Notes: a model not told the origin generated them from the letters alone. A stretch of 64,000 nucleotides of DNA from an uncultured Candidatus Entotheonella sp. (GCA_951828535.1 OX639990.1:2219300-2283299); one strand, 5' to 3'. Shown: positions 44,308 to 53,720, counted from the first letter of the stretch. Program-made: numbers and translations.

Positions 44308-44553
44308 GAAGCCCGTATTCCACGGTGATACGCTGTATATCGAGACGGAAGTCATGGACAAGCGGGAGTCGCGGTCGCGCCCGGATACTGGGGTGGTGTT
44401 TTTCGAGCACCGCGCGACCAACCAGCGCGAGGAGCTGGTGGCGCGAATTCGCCGGGCGGGCTTGATGCGTAAGAAGCCGTTGTGAGATCCGGACGGGCGG
44501 GGTGATTTAATCGTCGTCCTCGCAGAGTGCCCGCAGCATGGCCCAGGGGTAGA
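44306..44553. repeat. Direct repeat copy B with maoC 3' fragment
   Basis: This is the counterpart of copy A (39982-40225). Positions 44306-44485 encode the last 60 residues of the MaoC protein in frame ([18 protein letters not shown]...KKPL) but lack the first 93, so this is a non-functional maoC remnant. The repeat continues into the intact DUF971 gene to 44553. Confidence 0.9.
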
Positions 44554-44845
44554 TGCCGGTGCGGTGGCCGTCGTCCCATTCGATGCCGAGGGCGTAATGG
44601 CCCACGGTGTTCAGGTGCACCGGCTGCACGTCTTGGGTGGTGACGGTGGTCACGGTCTGGAAGGGGTTTTTGGCCGCTTCCTGCTGTTGGGTGCGCAGTT
44701 CGCCGCAGGTGGCGCAGGGGCAGACGCGGCGCAGATTGCTGTATTCATAGAAACAGACGCGCCCATCGTTCCACAGGATGCGCAGGGCGCCGCCGTCGTT
44801 GCGCTGAATTTCCACGGGGTAATACGATTCCAGCGATTCGGCCAC
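44507..44845 (-). CDS. DUF971 / gamma-butyrobetaine hydroxylase N-terminal-like protein
   Basis: A 112 aa single-domain protein of the DUF971 family: ILWNDGRVCFYEYSNLRRVCPCATC supplies the cysteine cluster (C-P-C-A-T-C), and HYALGIEWDDGHRTGIYPWAMLRALC is the second conserved block with its histidine. Members bind zinc or an Fe-S-related metal and are linked to Fe-S cluster proteins (apbC/mrp neighbours in other genomes). It is convergent to the maoC remnant. Its 3' end is part of repeat B, but the gene is intact. Confidence 0.87.
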   Translation of the reverse strand: MAESLESYYPVEIQRNDGGALRILWNDGRVCFYEYSNLRRVCPCATCGELRTQQQEAAKNPFQTVTTVTTQDVQPVHLNTVGHYALGIEWDDGHRTGIYPWAMLRALCEDDD

Positions 44846-44997
44846 AATCGACCTTTCTGCTCGCCTTGTTCTCGGTATCGCTCACTGGTTAGAAGTGAAC
44901 GGTGCCGTCGCCTCGGCCGGACCACCCTTGGTTGATCGCCGCAGTCGTAAAGCGGAATAACCATTCGAGATGCGCTGACGGGCACTTTCGCGGGCGT

Positions 44998-45549
44998 TCA
45001 GACGCGCGGTAGCATCTCGACGGTCTCGCCCAGCAGGACATCGTCTTCGCCGTGCAGTTCGTTCATCCGACCGTAGAGCGTTATGCCGACGTCTATACCG
45101 GCTTTCCGGGCGATGAATTCGTCGGCTTTGATCCAGAAGAAACCTGATGGCCTAGCGCGGAAAGCGATGCCCGCGCCAGTCAGGATGCTGCCGAAGGGGC
45201 GAACGCCCTCGATAAACTCCGGACGTAACGGCGCCGGGAAGGCATCCAGCACGATACGGATGGTGGCCAGTTCCACCACTTGCCGGGTGCCTTTGGTGTA
45301 CAGCGCGATGAAGCGGTAGAGCGAGCGATCTTCGACAATCAGGTCATCCGCCACCAAATCTACAGTCAGCGATTCGCTCCAGTGGGCCTCGAGAGTGGCC
45401 GTCATACCGGTGTCGTGGACCAGGAGCTTGTGGTAAGTGCCGGGAACTTGCTCGGGGGATGCGACATGGATCGCCGGCGCCTCCATCGACAGGCGGCTCC
45501 AGAGCTTGCGGACCAACTCGTCGGTCTGATCGCGCTCATCCCCCCCCAT
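44998..45549 (-). CDS. Chorismate-lyase-like (UbiC/DUF98-type fold) protein
   Basis: A 183 aa soluble protein whose second half (IRIVLDAFPAPLRPEFIEG, RPFGSILTGAGIAFRA, GFFWIKADEFIARKAG) resembles the chorismate lyase/UTRA-like superfamily, where a P-L/F-G-x-I-L motif follows the central sheet. The conserved arginine expected for chorismate carboxylate binding is not certain. No ubiquinone genes are adjacent. The start is ATG 45549; the beginning of the domain cannot be fixed. Treat the family call as tentative. Confidence 0.5.
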   Translation of the reverse strand: MGGDERDQTDELVRKLWSRLSMEAPAIHVASPEQVPGTYHKLLVHDTGMTATLEAHWSESLTVDLVADDLIVEDRSLYRFIALYTKGTRQVVELATIRIVLDAFPAPLRPEFIEGVRPFGSILTGAGIAFRARPSGFFWIKADEFIARKAGIDVGITLYGRMNELHGEDDVLLGETVEMLPRV

Positions 45550-45609
45550 TGACTACAGTTCCGTTTTTAATGCGTAAATCGTGCGACATGAGGGTCCTTA
45601 CCTCTGAAC

Positions 45610-45713
45610 TTAGAGCAGTTCAAGATTGAAAGGAATCTCGATTCAAACCAGACAAATGGACTCGCTTTTCAGGGCTTCTGGGTATGCCACTGCGCAATCT
45701 TGAGCTGTTCTAA
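45610..45713. mobile_element. MITE-like element with 19 bp terminal inverted repeats and TA ends
   Basis: TTAGAGCAGTTCAAGATTG (45610-45628) and CAATCTTGAGCTGTTCTAA (45695-45713) match at 17 of 19 positions as an inverted repeat enclosing 66 bp of non-coding DNA. The outer TA dinucleotides could be the target duplication of an IS630/Tc1-type transposase. No transposase is present. A transcription-terminator role is possible but the spacing is long. Confidence 0.55.
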
Positions 45714-45855
45714 TGTGCGTCCCGTTTGAGATAACGAGTTTTTCGGAGTTGGAGTTCCTGCGAGGGCGTTTTGCCATGACCGGACGAGCTTCCACCAAAG
45801 TTCTTGGTATCAAAGTGAAGTCGCTCTAGTGGTCCAACCGCCCCGGGATTTTCCG

Positions 45856-46120
45856 ATGGGCTACGGGTTTTTTTAGCGCGCCCGTATTATCGGGACGGAC
45901 CTTGACGATGGTGCTGTCCATCGAAACCGCCTCGAACTTGATGCGCGCGATTCTCTCTCGCTGGGAGATGCTCGAAGACCCGATCCAGCGCCCCGTTCTT
46001 CGACCAGCGGCTCATCTAGGTGTAATGGGCATGCCAATTGCCAGATCACTCCGGCAACCTCCGCCACATGCAGCCATGCTCGACGACGTACAGGCTGGCA
46101 TCGAGCACTTGGCAGATTCG
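45856..46120 (-). pseudogene. Decayed IS5-family transposase N-terminal remnant
   Basis: Translating the minus strand across frames gives CQVLDASLYVVEHGCMWRRLPE-stop, GNWHAHYT-stop, MSRWSKNGALDRVFEHLP, then (frameshifted) MDSTIVKVRPDNTGALKK. These match the G-x-x-W-R-x-L-P-E, N-W...Y-x-R-F-x-R-W-x-K-x-G and D-S-T-x-V-K motifs of IS5 transposases in the correct order. Two in-frame stops and one frameshift show it is dead. The surrounding gap 45550-46237 contains only this relic and the MITE-like element. Confidence 0.8.
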
Positions 46121-46237
46121 ACAGGTTGACGTTGCCACATTGCACCAGCAAACAGGGCGCTATGCGTCGGTACTGAGAGTCGGCGATTTCCATCCCGGGA
46201 CTGGAACACGATACAGTCCGACAGTGTTAACCCGGCT

Positions 46238-46903
46238 CTAGCCGCGTCCCTCATCCACGCGACGGCGCGCCTCCGAAGCGGCAGCGACCGTCGCCGAGGC
46301 GGGTTTCTTGATTTCCATGACGTACGGACGCGGGGCGGCAATGTTGTACAGCGCGTGGAAAAGCTCCACGTCGTCCGGCCCTTCCCAGGCCCCGGCATCG
46401 AGCTTGATGAAGGTGGGCTGATAGCCGTCGAAGAGGATAGTCGGCACGCCGAAAATGTCGTGCTCGTCCGCTTCCTGATGGTCGGCGCCGACGGCAGCAC
46501 GGTACTTGCGGGTGCGCAGGTCCTCGGCCAACACGGTGGGGTCGACATCGACCTCGCGGGCCAACTGCATCAGTTCGAGGGGATTGGCAATGTCCCGCTT
46601 CTGCTGGTGGTGCGCACGGAACACGGCGATATGGAAACGGTTGAAAGCGTCCTCGCCCTGCTCAGCCAGGATGCTCATGGCGGCCTCATGCGGCGGGATG
46701 TCGCGGCTGGTGAAACGGGGGTCATCCCAGGCTTTCCATTCCATTCCGCGGCGACTGTTGACTTGCTCGAGCAGAAACGACTTCCAGGTAATTTTCAGGT
46801 TTTCGCCCAATTTGTCTTTCACGCGATCGAGCCACTCCGCGGCTCGCCAGGCGTATGGTCAAACGTAACAACTCCAGATGGTGAAGTGGTAGCCTTGACT
46901 CAT
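46238..46903 (-). CDS. DsbA-family thioredoxin-fold protein, probable selenoprotein (in-frame TGA = Sec15)
   Basis: Read from ATG 46903 (strong AAGGAG 7 nt upstream) the protein is 221 aa, beginning MSQGYHFTIWSCYV-[TGA]-PYAWRAAEWLD. The TGA at 46861-46859 occupies the position of the nucleophilic cysteine in the V-C-P-x-x motif of DsbA/FrnE/HCCA-isomerase-like proteins; the residue at the resolving-Cys position is Ala. After the TGA the frame stays open for 206 codons with full family conservation (ITWKSFLLEQVNS, IFGVPTILFDG with cis-Pro). A SECIS-like hairpin starts right after the TGA. Conventional gene finders would start at GTG 46822 and lose the active site. A nonsense mutation is the alternative. 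Confidence 0.72.
46821..46854 (-). promoter_or_regulatory. Candidate bacterial SECIS hairpin
   Basis: On the minus strand, 18 nt after the TGA, stem CGAGCC (46846-46841) pairs perfectly with GGCTCG (46833-46828) around a 7 nt loop GCGGAGT that begins with G and contains GG. A lower stem ACGC (46854-46851)/GCGT (46824-46821) extends it across an internal loop. Distance, upper-stem length and loop guanines fit the bacterial SECIS rule seen in fdhF. Confidence 0.6.
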
Positions 46904-47016
46904 GAAGGTTCTCCTTGCTGCGTTGCGGACCGTGCGGCCCTTGCATGGTGTGAATGGGAAAGGTCGATGGTAGCATACCGCCTTGGCATTGTCAGGGCGC
47001 TGGCAGGTGACGGAAC

Positions 47017-47358
47017 TTACAGGTACATGCCGCTGCCCAGCGCGCTGGCTTCCTCGTCCTCGGTGTTGTCAAAGCCTTCGCGGGCCGGGAAGTGGGCGAC
47101 GGAGCGGATGTTGCCCCAGGGAATCAACACGTAGGCGAGGTGTTCCTCGTGCTGGCGCTGGTCCGGCGGGATGAGAAGGCCGTTGTCGTAGCGCACGCGC
47201 GTGGTCTCCAGCTTGGGGTTTTCGATCCACAGACCGATGGAGTCGCGCCCCACCACTTTGGCATAGAACTTACGCTCCTTGATGCCTGCCGCCTCCAGCC
47301 CCTCGTGATGAAAAATCATCACCATAACCATTCTGTTGACCGTATCGTCGATTGTCAT
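47017..47358 (-). CDS. Conserved small beta-barrel-like protein of unknown function
   Basis: A 113 aa protein that I cannot name. It is predicted mainly beta: FYAKVVGRDSIGLWIENPK, then LIPWGNIRSVAHFP, a pattern like small SH3/Sm-type barrels in which a final I-P-W-x-x-I-x-S-V strand closes the sheet. No catalytic motif is visible. The ATG at 47358 has GAGGTC about 8 nt ahead; the TTG two codons earlier is less likely. It is divergent from the DUF507 pair with 228 bp between, so they may share a regulatory region. Confidence 0.6.
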   Translation of the reverse strand: MTIDDTVNRMVMVMIFHHEGLEAAGIKERKFYAKVVGRDSIGLWIENPKLETTRVRYDNGLLIPPDQRQHEEHLAYVLIPWGNIRSVAHFPAREGFDNTEDEEASALGSGMYL

Positions 47359-47586
47359 CGTCAATGACCTCGCCGCGGCAGGACCCGTGGTCTCAGGACG
47401 GATTTATCGCTTACCTCCAGCACGTGCTCTCCCGTCGTAAACGCCGCCAATCGGAGCTGGGCCGCATAGTAGGCAATCCATAAAGGGTTTGCAAGCAGCC
47501 GCGGGGCGCCGCGTGCGCGCTTGAACTTGCGTTGTCCGCAACATATCATTCCCTGGAATCTGCTGGATATGCGAAGGAGGACGGGT

Positions 47587-47868
47587 ATGCGACTGGGCAG
47601 GAAAATGATCGACCACGTCGCCAAGACCATCACGGACGTGTTGACCCGGAAAGACATGCTGGAGCTCGAGGTAGACCCGCGTGCCGTAACCGAGGCAGTG
47701 AGCCGGCTGATTGTCAACGACCTTATGGTTGAGGATCGCCTCAACGACGAGGTAAGAGACATCCTGGAGGACCACATCAACGAGATGGACCGCGGCAACA
47801 TCGACTACTCGCGCATGTTTTCCATGGTCAAACGCCAACTTGTGCGAGACCGCGGGCTGATTTTGTAG
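47587..47868 (+). CDS. DUF507 family protein, copy 1
   Basis: A 93 aa helical protein of DUF507 (MRLGRKMIDHVAKTITDVL, then VNDLMVEDRLNDEVRDILEDH and YSRMFSMVKRQLVRDRG). The family is widespread in deep-branching and delta-like lineages but has no known function. A strong AAGGAGG site marks ATG 47587; the frame upstream is not conserved. It is followed 31 bp later by a second DUF507 gene, so the two probably form a heteromer or have diverged after duplication. Confidence 0.87.
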   Translation: MRLGRKMIDHVAKTITDVLTRKDMLELEVDPRAVTEAVSRLIVNDLMVEDRLNDEVRDILEDHINEMDRGNIDYSRMFSMVKRQLVRDRGLIL

Positions 47869-47899
47869 GCGGGCCGCTCAGAGCGGGGGAAGAAGACCG

Positions 47900-48169
47900 A
47901 TGAGCCTCTCAAGGGAAAAAGTCAATCATCTTTCGCAGCTTGTCGTGCGGGGGTTGGAGGAAATGCCGGAGGTGACGCTCCGCATGCCCTCCAACACCGT
48001 GCGGCTGCAGATCGTGAGCGCCATACAGGAAGCGCTCCGGCTCGAAGAGGAAGTCGACTTCGCCGTCCGGCAGACTCTGGCATCCTATACGCGCAGGATC
48101 ATGGAAGGCAGCCGGGAATGGGACGTGATGTATCAGAAGCTCTACGAGCTGGAACTGGACAAGCATTAG
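47900..48169 (+). CDS. DUF507 family protein, copy 2
   Basis: An 89 aa paralogue of the preceding gene: MSLSREKVNHLSQLVVRGL, then EEEVDFAVRQTLASYTRRIMEGSREWDVMYQKLYELELDK. It keeps the DUF507 helical layout but is diverged, and the ending Y-x-K-L-Y-E-x-E matches the usual family tail. It lies tail-to-tail with the acyl-CoA ligase gene, with 24 bp between. Confidence 0.87.
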   Translation: MSLSREKVNHLSQLVVRGLEEMPEVTLRMPSNTVRLQIVSAIQEALRLEEEVDFAVRQTLASYTRRIMEGSREWDVMYQKLYELELDKH

Positions 48170-48193
48170 ATTTTTCCGTACACCTCCCCGAAA

Positions 48194-49975
48194 TCAGTAG
48201 AGCTGATCGAGCTCAGCCTGGTATTTCTGTGCCACCACCTGCCGTTTGACCTTCAGCGTCGGCGTCAATTCGTTGCTTGCCTCGGTAAAATCCTCCCGCG
48301 CAATCACGAACTTCTTGATCGACTCATACGGCGCCAAGCGCTGGTTGACCCGTTCCACACGGCCCTCCAGCAGGGTGCGGATTTGCGGGGTTTCGGCCAA
48401 CTCGGCAACCGTGTCGCCGCTGATGCCCAACTCCCGGGCATAGGCCGTCGCGGCCTCCGGGTCGAGGGTGAGCACGGCGGTCAGAAAGGGACGGCGGTCA
48501 CCATAGACCATCGCCTGGCTGATGAGCGGATCGCCCTTGAGCAGATTCTCGATGTTTTGCGGCGCCACGTTCTTGCCGCCGGCCGTAACCAGGAGGTCCT
48601 TCTTGCGATCGGTGATGCGCAGAAACCCCTCCGCATCGATCTCGCCGATGTCCCCGGTAGCAAACCAGCCATCATCAAGAAACACCTCCGCCGTTGCTTC
48701 CGGCCGTTGGTAGTAGCCCTTGGCAATGTTCGGTCCGCGCGCCAGGATTTCGCCATCGTCGCTGAGGCGCAGTTCCACCCCCGGCACCGGCAGGCCGACG
48801 GTGCCGAATTTGTAATTGTCGTGTCGATTGGCGGTCAGTGCCGGGCAGGTCTCCGTGAGCCCGTAGCCTTCCAGGATGAGCAGGCCGGCGGCGTGAAAGA
48901 ACTCGGCGATCTCCCGTGCCAGCGGCGCGCCACCAGACACGAAGTACCGCAACCGCCCGCCGAGCGCTGCATGAAGTTTTCCGAACACCAGCCGGTGCGC
49001 CAGGTGTCTTGTCAGACTGAGGCCCAACGGCAACGGCTGGCCCTGTTGCTGCAGACGGCTGGCCTGCCGCCCGACGCCCACGCACCAGTTGAAAATGGCT
49101 CGCTTGACGGCCGACCCGGCAGCGCCGGCCTGCACGCTGGCGTAGACCTTTTCGTAGACCCGCGGCACGCTCATCACCAGCATGGGCCGGACTTCACGCA
49201 TGTTCTGCGACAGCGCGTCGATACTTTCCGCGAAGGCGGTGGTCCAGCCCTTGTAGAAACCGAGGAAGGACTCGAGGCGCGCGAACGAGTGCGCCAAAGG
49301 AAGGAAAAGCAGATTGACCTCGCCCTCGCCCAGGTCGGTGATCGCGCCGCAACTTTCCATCATGAACAGGTGGTTGCCGTGGGTTTGCACGACCCCCTTG
49401 GGCGGCCCCGTGGTACCCGAGGTGTATACGTAGGTAGCCTCGTGCTCTAGCGTCAGGCCTTGCAGGCGCTGCTCGAGAACGGCTTCCTGGTCGGCGGCGT
49501 CACGGCCTCTTTGAATCAGGTCGGCAAGCGTCAGGATGGAATCGTCGGCGCCCGGCGGGCCATCCGTCGTCATGACGATGTGTTTCAGGGTCGGAACCTG
49601 ATCGCGCACGGCTATTATCTTGTCGAGTTGCACGGACGTGTCGACGAACATCGCGGTCGCACCGGAGTTTTGCAGAATATAGGCCGCCTGATCGGGCGTT
49701 GAGGAGGCGTAGATCGGCACCGTAATGCCCGCCGCGGCCATGATGCCAAGGTCGCACTGCACCCATTCCGCCCGGCTGTCGGACAGGATGGCGACGCGAT
49801 CGCCCGCCTGCAGGTCGAGCGTCAGCAGGCCCCTGGCGACGTGGCGCACGATGTCCCGCAACGCCTGCCAGGAAATTTCCTGCCAAGCCCCGTCCCGCTT
49901 GACCATGTGGGCCGTTTTACCGCCGCGCTGGGCGGCACGGTCGAAAAACACCTGTGGGATGCTACTGGCGTCCAT
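48194..49975 (-). CDS. Long-chain-fatty-acid-CoA ligase (AMP-forming, FAA1-like)
   Basis: A 593 aa ANL ligase. ATP/AMP signature YTSGTTGPPKGVV (about 190), LPLAHSFARLE, GYGLTETCPALTANR, DDGWFATGDIGEIDAEGFLRITDRKKDLLVTAGGKNVAPQ, and a C-terminal K in TPTLKVKRQVV are as in bacterial fatty-acyl-CoA synthetases. This is the second such enzyme in the window; the other (22120) belongs to the liv locus and differs in its C-terminus. GGGAGGGA precedes the ATG. It feeds beta-oxidation or lipid synthesis. Confidence 0.92.
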   Translation of the reverse strand: MDASSIPQVFFDRAAQRGGKTAHMVKRDGAWQEISWQALRDIVRHVARGLLTLDLQAGDRVAILSDSRAEWVQCDLGIMAAAGITVPIYASSTPDQAAYILQNSGATAMFVDTSVQLDKIIAVRDQVPTLKHIVMTTDGPPGADDSILTLADLIQRGRDAADQEAVLEQRLQGLTLEHEATYVYTSGTTGPPKGVVQTHGNHLFMMESCGAITDLGEGEVNLLFLPLAHSFARLESFLGFYKGWTTAFAESIDALSQNMREVRPMLVMSVPRVYEKVYASVQAGAAGSAVKRAIFNWCVGVGRQASRLQQQGQPLPLGLSLTRHLAHRLVFGKLHAALGGRLRYFVSGGAPLAREIAEFFHAAGLLILEGYGLTETCPALTANRHDNYKFGTVGLPVPGVELRLSDDGEILARGPNIAKGYYQRPEATAEVFLDDGWFATGDIGEIDAEGFLRITDRKKDLLVTAGGKNVAPQNIENLLKGDPLISQAMVYGDRRPFLTAVLTLDPEAATAYARELGISGDTVAELAETPQIRTLLEGRVERVNQRLAPYESIKKFVIAREDFTEASNELTPTLKVKRQVVAQKYQAELDQLY

Positions 49976-50025
49976 GGAGTCCCTCCCGTTTCCTTTTTCC
50001 TTGTGCGATGCGTTCTGCCATTGGC

Positions 50026-50475
50026 TCAGCCGCTACCAGGGCTGTCGAGGAGCAGCGTCACCGGCCCGTCGTTGACCAGGTGCACCTGCATGTGCGCGCC
50101 AAAGACGCCGTGCGCGACGGGTACGCCGTGCCGGGCGGTGGCTTCGAGGAAGTATTCGTAAAGGTGTTCGGCCTGTTCCGGGGGAGCCGCCTGAACGAAC
50201 GACGGGCGACGGCCTTTGCGAGCGTCGCCGTACAAGGTGAACTGCGACACAACCAGCACGCCGCCCTGAATGTCCTGCACGTCGCGGTTCATCTTGCCCT
50301 GCGCGTCGTTAAATATCCGCAGCGTGACGACCTTCGCTGCCAGATAATCGGCGTCCCGTTCCGTATCCGGCGTTTGCACGCCCAGGAGCACCAGCAGGCC
50401 CTGCTCGACGGCACCCACCGTTTTGCCATCCACCTCGACCCAGGCCTTCGAGACCCGTTGCACCACAGCCCGCAT
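50026..50475 (-). CDS. dtd: D-aminoacyl-tRNA deacylase
   Basis: A 149 aa DTD homologue that hydrolyses D-amino acids from mischarged tRNA and so protects translation. It begins [18 protein letters not shown], contains the active-site motif [17 protein letters not shown] and ends with the cross-dimer motif VNDGPVT (NxPVT-type), both hallmarks of DTD. A GGAGGG-like site precedes ATG 50475; GTG 50478 is adjacent. It is divergent from the ferredoxin gene. Confidence 0.94.
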   Translation of the reverse strand: MRAVVQRVSKAWVEVDGKTVGAVEQGLLVLLGVQTPDTERDADYLAAKVVTLRIFNDAQGKMNRDVQDIQGGVLVVSQFTLYGDARKGRRPSFVQAAPPEQAEHLYEYFLEATARHGVPVAHGVFGAHMQVHLVNDGPVTLLLDSPGSG

Positions 50476-50613
50476 CACGCCGCCCTCCGCTCCGGGCGCC
50501 GCGCTCGTGCTGTCAGCGCCTCCCGCGCCTGTTGCAATGGCCCGGCGAGGCCGCTAGAATGGCCCGGTTCAACAGTAAACGTCAAGAGCCGACCCAATAC
50601 ATGGAGAAACGTA

Positions 50614-50892
50614 GTGGCGGAGCGAGCGAGGCGGGCGCGCAAACCGCGGCCTAAAGCGTGGATTGATGTCGATGGCTGCACCGGTTGTGAGTGGTGCGTT
50701 GATTTTTGTCCGGTCGATTGCATTGATAAAATTGCCGATCCTTCCTACGCCGGCGACGGCACCCACCAAGTCGTTATCGTCGATTGGGACGTGTGCACGG
50801 GATGTACCATTTGCGCCAAAGAGTGCCCCTGGGACACCATTACGATGATTTCAGGCGCCGACGTTGAAGTGTTGCTGGACGAGGAAGTCTAA
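50614..50892 (+). CDS. Ferredoxin with two [4Fe-4S] clusters
   Basis: A 92 aa electron carrier. Cluster ligands are CTGCEWCVDFCPVDC and, after a 30-residue insertion, CTGCTICAKECPWD; each C-x2-C-x2-C-x3-C-P set is complete. The N-terminal 20 residues are highly basic (ERARRARKPRPK), unusual for a ferredoxin and possibly a docking tail. I start at GTG 50614, preceded by TGGAGA; the longer open frame upstream is antisense to dtd. It is convergent with the flavoprotein gene. Confidence 0.88.
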   Translation: MAERARRARKPRPKAWIDVDGCTGCEWCVDFCPVDCIDKIADPSYAGDGTHQVVIVDWDVCTGCTICAKECPWDTITMISGADVEVLLDEEV

Positions 50893-50914
50893 CCCTCAAG
50901 GCCGCCATCGCCGT

Positions 50915-51511
50915 TCAGGCATCGACTCGCTGCAAATAAGCCAGCATCTCGGCGACGATCTCCTCGGGCTCTGCCAGCCTTCCGACCCCCTCCCCTTCCT
51001 TTGTACTCGCCAGTTGACCATATCGCGGCGCGATGATTTGAACGCCCCGCCCGCGCAGGGTGTCGAGGTGCGCCTGCACGACGGCATTGCCGTACATAAG
51101 GGGATTCATCGCCGGCGCCAGGAAGGTGGGAACCCGTTGCGCCAGGGCCACGAACAGCGTGCTGAACAAATCGTCCGCGATGCCGGTGGCGAGCTTGGCG
51201 ATGGCGTTGGCCGTTGCCGGCGCCACCAGGGCCAAGTCCGTGCCCTGCGCGAGGGCCAGATGCTCCATCTGCCAGCCGTGCGCCGGCGCAAACTGGTCCA
51301 GGCTGACCGGATGGCCGGAGTGCATGGCGAAACTGGCCGGCTTCATGAACTCGGCGGCGTGATCGGTCATGACGACGTACACGTCAGCCCCCTGCTGCTT
51401 CAGCAGGCGCAACACCCCCAATGCCTTGAAGGCAGCGATGCCTCCGCTGACCGCGAGAACCGTCTTCTTGCCTTCCAACTGGTTCATGACACGTTCTGCG
51501 TTCTCAGCCAT
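50915..51511 (-). CDS. HFCD flavoprotein, single-domain CoaC (PPC decarboxylase)-like
   Basis: About 198 aa. The homo-oligomeric flavin-containing Cys decarboxylase fold is marked VLAVSGGIAAFKA (flavin phosphate loop), EHLALAQGTDLALVAPATANAIAKLATGIADDL and the substrate-clamp motif APAMNPLMY typical of phosphopantothenoylcysteine decarboxylase. Unlike the usual bifunctional CoaBC, the ligase half is absent and the next sequence is the CIRCE promoter region. It may supply CoaC activity alone or be an epidermin-decarboxylase/UbiX-like relative. The start is uncertain between ATG 51511, ATG 51487 and an upstream TTG (51595). Confidence 0.8.
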   Translation of the reverse strand: MAENAERVMNQLEGKKTVLAVSGGIAAFKALGVLRLLKQQGADVYVVMTDHAAEFMKPASFAMHSGHPVSLDQFAPAHGWQMEHLALAQGTDLALVAPATANAIAKLATGIADDLFSTLFVALAQRVPTFLAPAMNPLMYGNAVVQAHLDTLRGRGVQIIAPRYGQLASTKEGEGVGRLAEPEEIVAEMLAYLQRVDA

Positions 51512-51607
51512 GCGTGGATACGGTTTACCACCCAACCATAGCACGAGCCGGATGAGGTCGAACCACAAAAAACGCTCGCCCTCTTGCAAACTCAAAAGGA
51601 ATTTAAT

Positions 51608-51646
51608 AGCTTATTAGCACTCAATACATGTGAGTGCTAATAAGCT
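51608..51646. promoter_or_regulatory. CIRCE operator with extended 15 bp arms
   Basis: The consensus HrcA site TTAGCACTC-N9-GAGTGCTAA (51614-51622, 51632-51640) is perfect. The symmetry extends outward by six more bases on each side, giving arms AGCTTATTAGCACTC and GAGTGCTAATAAGCT around a 9 nt spacer. It lies 58 bp upstream of groES and identifies HrcA-repressed heat-shock control. Confidence 0.93.
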
Positions 51647-51703
51647 GGAGCGCCTAGGCGCGACACGTACGTAATCACAACAATCAGACGGAAGGAGAGG
51701 ACT

Positions 51704-51991
51704 ATGGGCTTACGTCCCTTGCACGACCGCATTTTGGTTCAGCGGTTGGACGAAGAAGAAGAGGTCCAGGGCGGCATTATCATCCCGGACACCGCGAAGG
51801 AGAAACCGCAGCAGGCCAAGGTTCTGGCCGCGGGTCCCGGTCGCGCCTCCGACGATGGCAAGGTGCAGGCCATAGATGTCAAAGAGGGTGACAAGGTCAT
51901 CTTCGGCAAGTACGCCGGCACGGAAGTGAAACTCGACGGTGAAGAGTATTTGATCATTCGTGAAGACGATGTCTTAGGCGTTTTGGAATAG
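51704..51991 (+). CDS. groES: Co-chaperonin GroES (Cpn10)
   Basis: A 95 aa subunit of the heptameric lid that caps GroEL in ATP-dependent protein folding. The mobile-loop region [30 protein letters not shown] and the core [29 protein letters not shown] are canonical. A GGAGAGGA site precedes the ATG. It is first in the groESL operon, 31 bp ahead of groEL, under the CIRCE element. Confidence 0.97.
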   Translation: MGLRPLHDRILVQRLDEEEEVQGGIIIPDTAKEKPQQAKVLAAGPGRASDDGKVQAIDVKEGDKVIFGKYAGTEVKLDGEEYLIIREDDVLGVLE

Positions 51992-51998
51992 GTGCTGA

Positions 51999-53681
<1,683 letters not shown>

Positions 53682-53692
53682 ATCCGCTGTGG

Positions 53693-53720
53693 GCCGCCGG
53701 CATCTTTCGAGGTCGGCGGC
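53693..53720. terminator. Stem-loop terminator after groEL
   Basis: Perfect 7 bp arms GCCGCCG (53693-53699) and CGGCGGC (53714-53720) follow the groEL stop by 12 bp and precede TACGCTTTTAT. It is a good rho-independent candidate on the plus strand. It also lies just beyond the end of convergent pdxT (53728), so it may serve both. Confidence 0.65.

Noticed and set aside
46238-46822. Shorter DsbA-like gene starting at GTG 46822
   Set aside because: That start removes the first beta strand and the active site, lacks a ribosome site, and ignores the well-placed ATG at 46903 with AAGGAG.
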